Shown here: piece after piece, positions 6,084 to 8,245 of the stretch
How the letters are laid out: each line of letters starts with the position of its first letter
How positions within the stretch are numbered: the first letter of the stretch is position 1
From: Candidatus Corynebacterium faecipullorum
GTDB lineage: Bacteria; Actinomycetota; Actinomycetes; Mycobacteriales; Mycobacteriaceae
Length of the DNA stretch: 8,245 nucleotides
Reading direction: 5' to 3'
NCBI GenBank assembly: GCA_019114925.1
Contig: DXEO01000221.1
Span: 1 to 8,245 of the forward strand
Notes under the pieces: generated by a model
Told to the model about the DNA's origin: nothing
The model's database searches: none
What the model saw: only the letters and a program-made list of their open reading frames with translations
Translations under genes and position numbers: made by a program

Positions 6084-8245
6084 ATGGATCTCACACGCAT
6101 AGGCTCACTCGCCATCGCTGCCCTTGTCTCTACCTGTATTGTTGTCCCCCAGTCCAGTGCGGCGGTGGACGGCTCCAACGCCGTTATCTCTGAGGTCTAC
6201 GGTGGCGGCGGCAACAAGGGCGCCCACTTCACCAATGACTTCATCGAGCTCTACAACCCAACGGACTCCCCCATTGATGTGACGGGCTGGTCCGTGGAGT
6301 ATTTCTCGTCCAAAGGTAACTCCGGTGGAAAAACCTCGTTGTCCGGGTCTATCCCGGCTGGCGGCTACTACCTCATCCAAGGCGGAGGCGGCGACGCCGG
6401 TGAGCCCCTGCCCGCTCCGGATGCCGAGGGCGGCCTGAACATGTCCGGCTCCAAGGGCTCGGTCAAGCTCTACGATGCCTCCGGGGCCGAGATTGACGTG
6501 GTGGGTTATGGCGCGGCGTCGATAAGCGAAAGCTCCCCCGCCCCCAGCCTGAGCAACACGACCTCCGCTCAGCGCGACGCAGCCGGCACCGACACCGACG
6601 ACAACGCCGCAGACTTCACCAACGCGGCACCAACGCCAAAGTCTGCCGGTGGCCCGGGCGAGGATCCCACCAACCCCGAGCCCGATCCGGACCCGGTTGA
6701 GCCGGGCGCTACCGTCACCATCCCGGAAATTCAGGGCACCGGCGCTGAATCCCCGCTCAAGGGCCAGAACGTGACCACCCAGGGTATCGTCACCGCCGTG
6801 TGGCAGGGCAAAAAGTCCCTCAACGGTTTCACTATCCAGACCCCGGGCACGGGAAAGAGCGCCCCATCCGAGGCTTCTGAGGCTGTTTTCGTCTACACAG
6901 GTGGAACCGGCTTCTACCCAGAAATTGGGGATTCCGTCGAGGTCACCGGCTCCGTCGATGAGTACTACGGCCAGACCCAGGTGGTCCTCGCCTCGGGCTC
7001 CGTCCTCGAGACTGCACTCGACCCCGTCACCCCGCTTGCCATCGATGCCCTGCCTGAGGGCGACGAGGCCCGCGAGAAGCTCGAGTCCATGCTGCTCAAG
7101 CCCGGCGTGCACACGGTGACAGATAACTACGGCCTCAACCGCTATGGTGAGCTCGGCCTCGCTCCAGGCACTGAGGCGCTGCGCCAGCCCACCGACAAGT
7201 TCGCGCCCGACTCCCCGGAGATGCACGCGCTGGAGGAATCAAACGCTGCGAAGTACATCATTCTGGATGATGGTTCCACGCGCGACTTCTCCCGCGATGG
7301 TGCATCCACGAAGCTGCCCTACATCATGCAGAACGGCTCGGAGGTCAAGACGATCCGCACGACGAACCAGGTAGAGTTTGCGGACTCCGGCGTGATCCTG
7401 GGCTACGGCCACGAGCAGTGGCGCTTCCAGCCCACCACGATGATTACGGGTGACTCCGTCACCGCGGACCTACCGATTACATGGGACCCAGCCCGTCCGG
7501 AGGCCCCGCAGGTGGATGGCGATTACACCGTAGCGGCGTTTAACGTGTTGAACTTCTTCATTAACCTAGGCGAAGACAACGGCGCGAAGTCCTACCAGGA
7601 CCGCTTCGGCAACGGTGTTGGCTCCGACAGCCCCACCTTCCGCGGGGCATGGTCCGAGTCCGCATTCAACGACCAGAAGGGCAAGATCCTCACCGCGTTG
7701 GAGGGCCTTGATGCCGATGTCATTGGCCTGTCGGAGATTGAGAACGCCGCGAATACCGTGGGTGGCTCCTACGACGATGCTGTGAAGTACCTCGTGGGTG
7801 AGCTCAACTCTCGTGCGGGTTCTGAGAAGTGGGATTACGTCAAGGCCCCGGCGAACGCGTCTGCCGATACGGACGTCATCCGCACCGCGATCATCTACAA
7901 GAAGGACCGCGTGGAGCCGGTTGGTGAAGCCACTCTGCTTGAGGATGAGCGCTTCAAAGGCACCGCCCGCACCCCTCTCGCCGCGGAGTTCCAGCCTGTC
8001 TCCGACAGGTGTGCTGTTGAGGGCCCTGATTCCTTCGTGGTGGTGACCAACCATTTCAAGTCCAAGGGTTCGGTGGCTAACGGTGATGGCGATACTGGCG
8101 ATGGCCAGGGCAATAACCCAAACGTGCGCAATGCCCATGCCCAGGCGGTCCTCGATGGATTAGCGAAGCAGCCGAAATGGCAAGAGAAGGCCACCTTCGT
8201 CATGGGTGACCTGAACGCCTATTCCAAGGAAGATGCCATCTCTAT
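6084..8245 (+). CDS. nucH: Secreted endonuclease/exonuclease/phosphatase-family nuclease (ExeM/NucH type), 3' end outside the window
   Basis: An open frame of 720 codons with no stop, running off the window. AAGGAA lies six bases before the ATG. Residues 1-27 form a signal peptide: an arginine at position 5, a hydrophobic stretch to about 22 and SSAA before the likely cleavage at 27/28. Residues 33-150 resemble a lamin-tail domain (AVISEVYGGGGNKG, FIELYNPTDSPIDVTGWSVE). An acidic, proline-rich linker spans 193-208. Residues 213-310 (TTQGIVTAVW, GDSVEVTGSV) look like the OB-fold part found in these nucleases. The catalytic domain starts near 481: FNVLNFF (486-492), GLSEIEN with metal-binding E551, TNHFKSKG with H657, DGDTGDGQGNN and GDLNAY with D709 and N711. 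The final His motif lies beyond the window. It probably degrades extracellular DNA for phosphate or nucleosides. The symbol follows the C. glutamicum secreted nuclease, from memory. Confidence 0.9.
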   Translation, partial: MDLTRIGSLAIAALVSTCIVVPQSSAAVDGSNAVISEVYGGGGNKGAHFTNDFIELYNPTDSPIDVTGWSVEYFSSKGNSGGKTSLSGSIPAGGYYLIQGGGGDAGEPLPAPDAEGGLNMSGSKGSVKLYDASGAEIDVVGYGAASISESSPAPSLSNTTSAQRDAAGTDTDDNAADFTNAAPTPKSAGGPGEDPTNPEPDPDPVEPGATVTIPEIQGTGAESPLKGQNVTTQGIVTAVWQGKKSLNGFTIQTPGTGKSAPSEASEAVFVYTGGTGFYPEIGDSVEVTGSVDEYYGQTQVVLASGSVLETALDPVTPLAIDALPEGDEAREKLESMLLKPGVHTVTDNYGLNRYGELGLAPGTEALRQPTDKFAPDSPEMHALEESNAAKYIILDDGSTRDFSRDGASTKLPYIMQNGSEVKTIRTTNQVEFADSGVILGYGHEQWRFQPTTMITGDSVTADLPITWDPARPEAPQVDGDYTVAAFNVLNFFINLGEDNGAKSYQDRFGNGVGSDSPTFRGAWSESAFNDQKGKILTALEGLDADVIGLSEIENAANTVGGSYDDAVKYLVGELNSRAGSEKWDYVKAPANASADTDVIRTAIIYKKDRVEPVGEATLLEDERFKGTARTPLAAEFQPVSDRCAVEGPDSFVVVTNHFKSKGSVANGDGDTGDGQGNNPNVRNAHAQAVLDGLAKQPKWQEKATFVMGDLNAYSKEDAIS

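Noticed and set aside
6084..6140. Possible lipoprotein signal at Cys18 of the nuclease (VSTC)
   Set aside because: Threonine before the cysteine does not fit the lipobox, and a good SSAA cleavage site follows, so a freely secreted or wall-associated protein is more likely.
6105..7226. Long minus-strand open frame of 373 codons opposite the nuclease
   Set aside because: The opposite strand carries clear signal peptide and nuclease motifs, and the antisense product has no recognisable domain.
7566..8138. Minus-strand open frame of 190 codons opposite the nuclease catalytic domain
   Set aside because: It lies over conserved catalytic motifs of the plus-strand gene and shows no motif of its own.

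Overview
The window most likely comes from a Corynebacterium or a close mycolic-acid-containing actinobacterium. The evidence is a mycolyltransferase C-terminus at the left edge, a purS-purQ-purL block of the corynebacterial kind next to a large secreted nuclease, and high GC with strong G/C codon bias in the pur and nuclease genes.

Layout. (1) Bases 1-318, plus strand: the C-terminal end of a mycolyltransferase (antigen-85-like esterase), whose reading frame breaks in a C/G-rich run near 91-102. (2) Bases 315-2532, minus strand: a compact three-gene cassette that looks like a reactive-sulfur (persulfide) response unit. In transcription order it holds a 57-residue cysteine-rich protein (2274-2447), a CoA-disulfide-reductase/rhodanese fusion (575-2191) and a CsoR/CstR-type repressor (315-575). 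It has its own promoter (TTGACG-N17-TATATT) and two near-identical ATACCC-N4-GGGTAT operators, one in the promoter spacer and one just after the predicted transcription start. (3) Bases 2573-2602: a perfect 13-bp hairpin with a UUCG loop that ends the purine operon. (4) Bases 2638-5856, minus strand: purS, purQ and purL, the three subunits of bacterial FGAM synthase, closely packed. (5) Bases 5857-6083: a divergent intergenic region with a probable purS -10 element and two short palindromes. (6) Bases 6084-8245, plus strand: a secreted nuclease (signal peptide, lamin-tail-like domain, acidic Pro-rich linker, endonuclease/exonuclease/phosphatase domain), cut by the window end.

How the genes fit together. 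PurS, PurQ and PurL together convert FGAR to FGAM in de novo purine synthesis. The divergent nuclease could supply phosphate and nucleosides from external DNA, a plausible but unproven link. The minus-strand cassette is self-contained: a thiol-based repressor with two conserved cysteines and no metal-binding histidine, and a reductase fused to a sulfur-transfer domain, all likely controlled by the twin operators. This cassette, with its small cysteine-rich first gene, is the least described part of the window. I see no CRISPR array, tRNA, rRNA, insertion sequence or phage gene.
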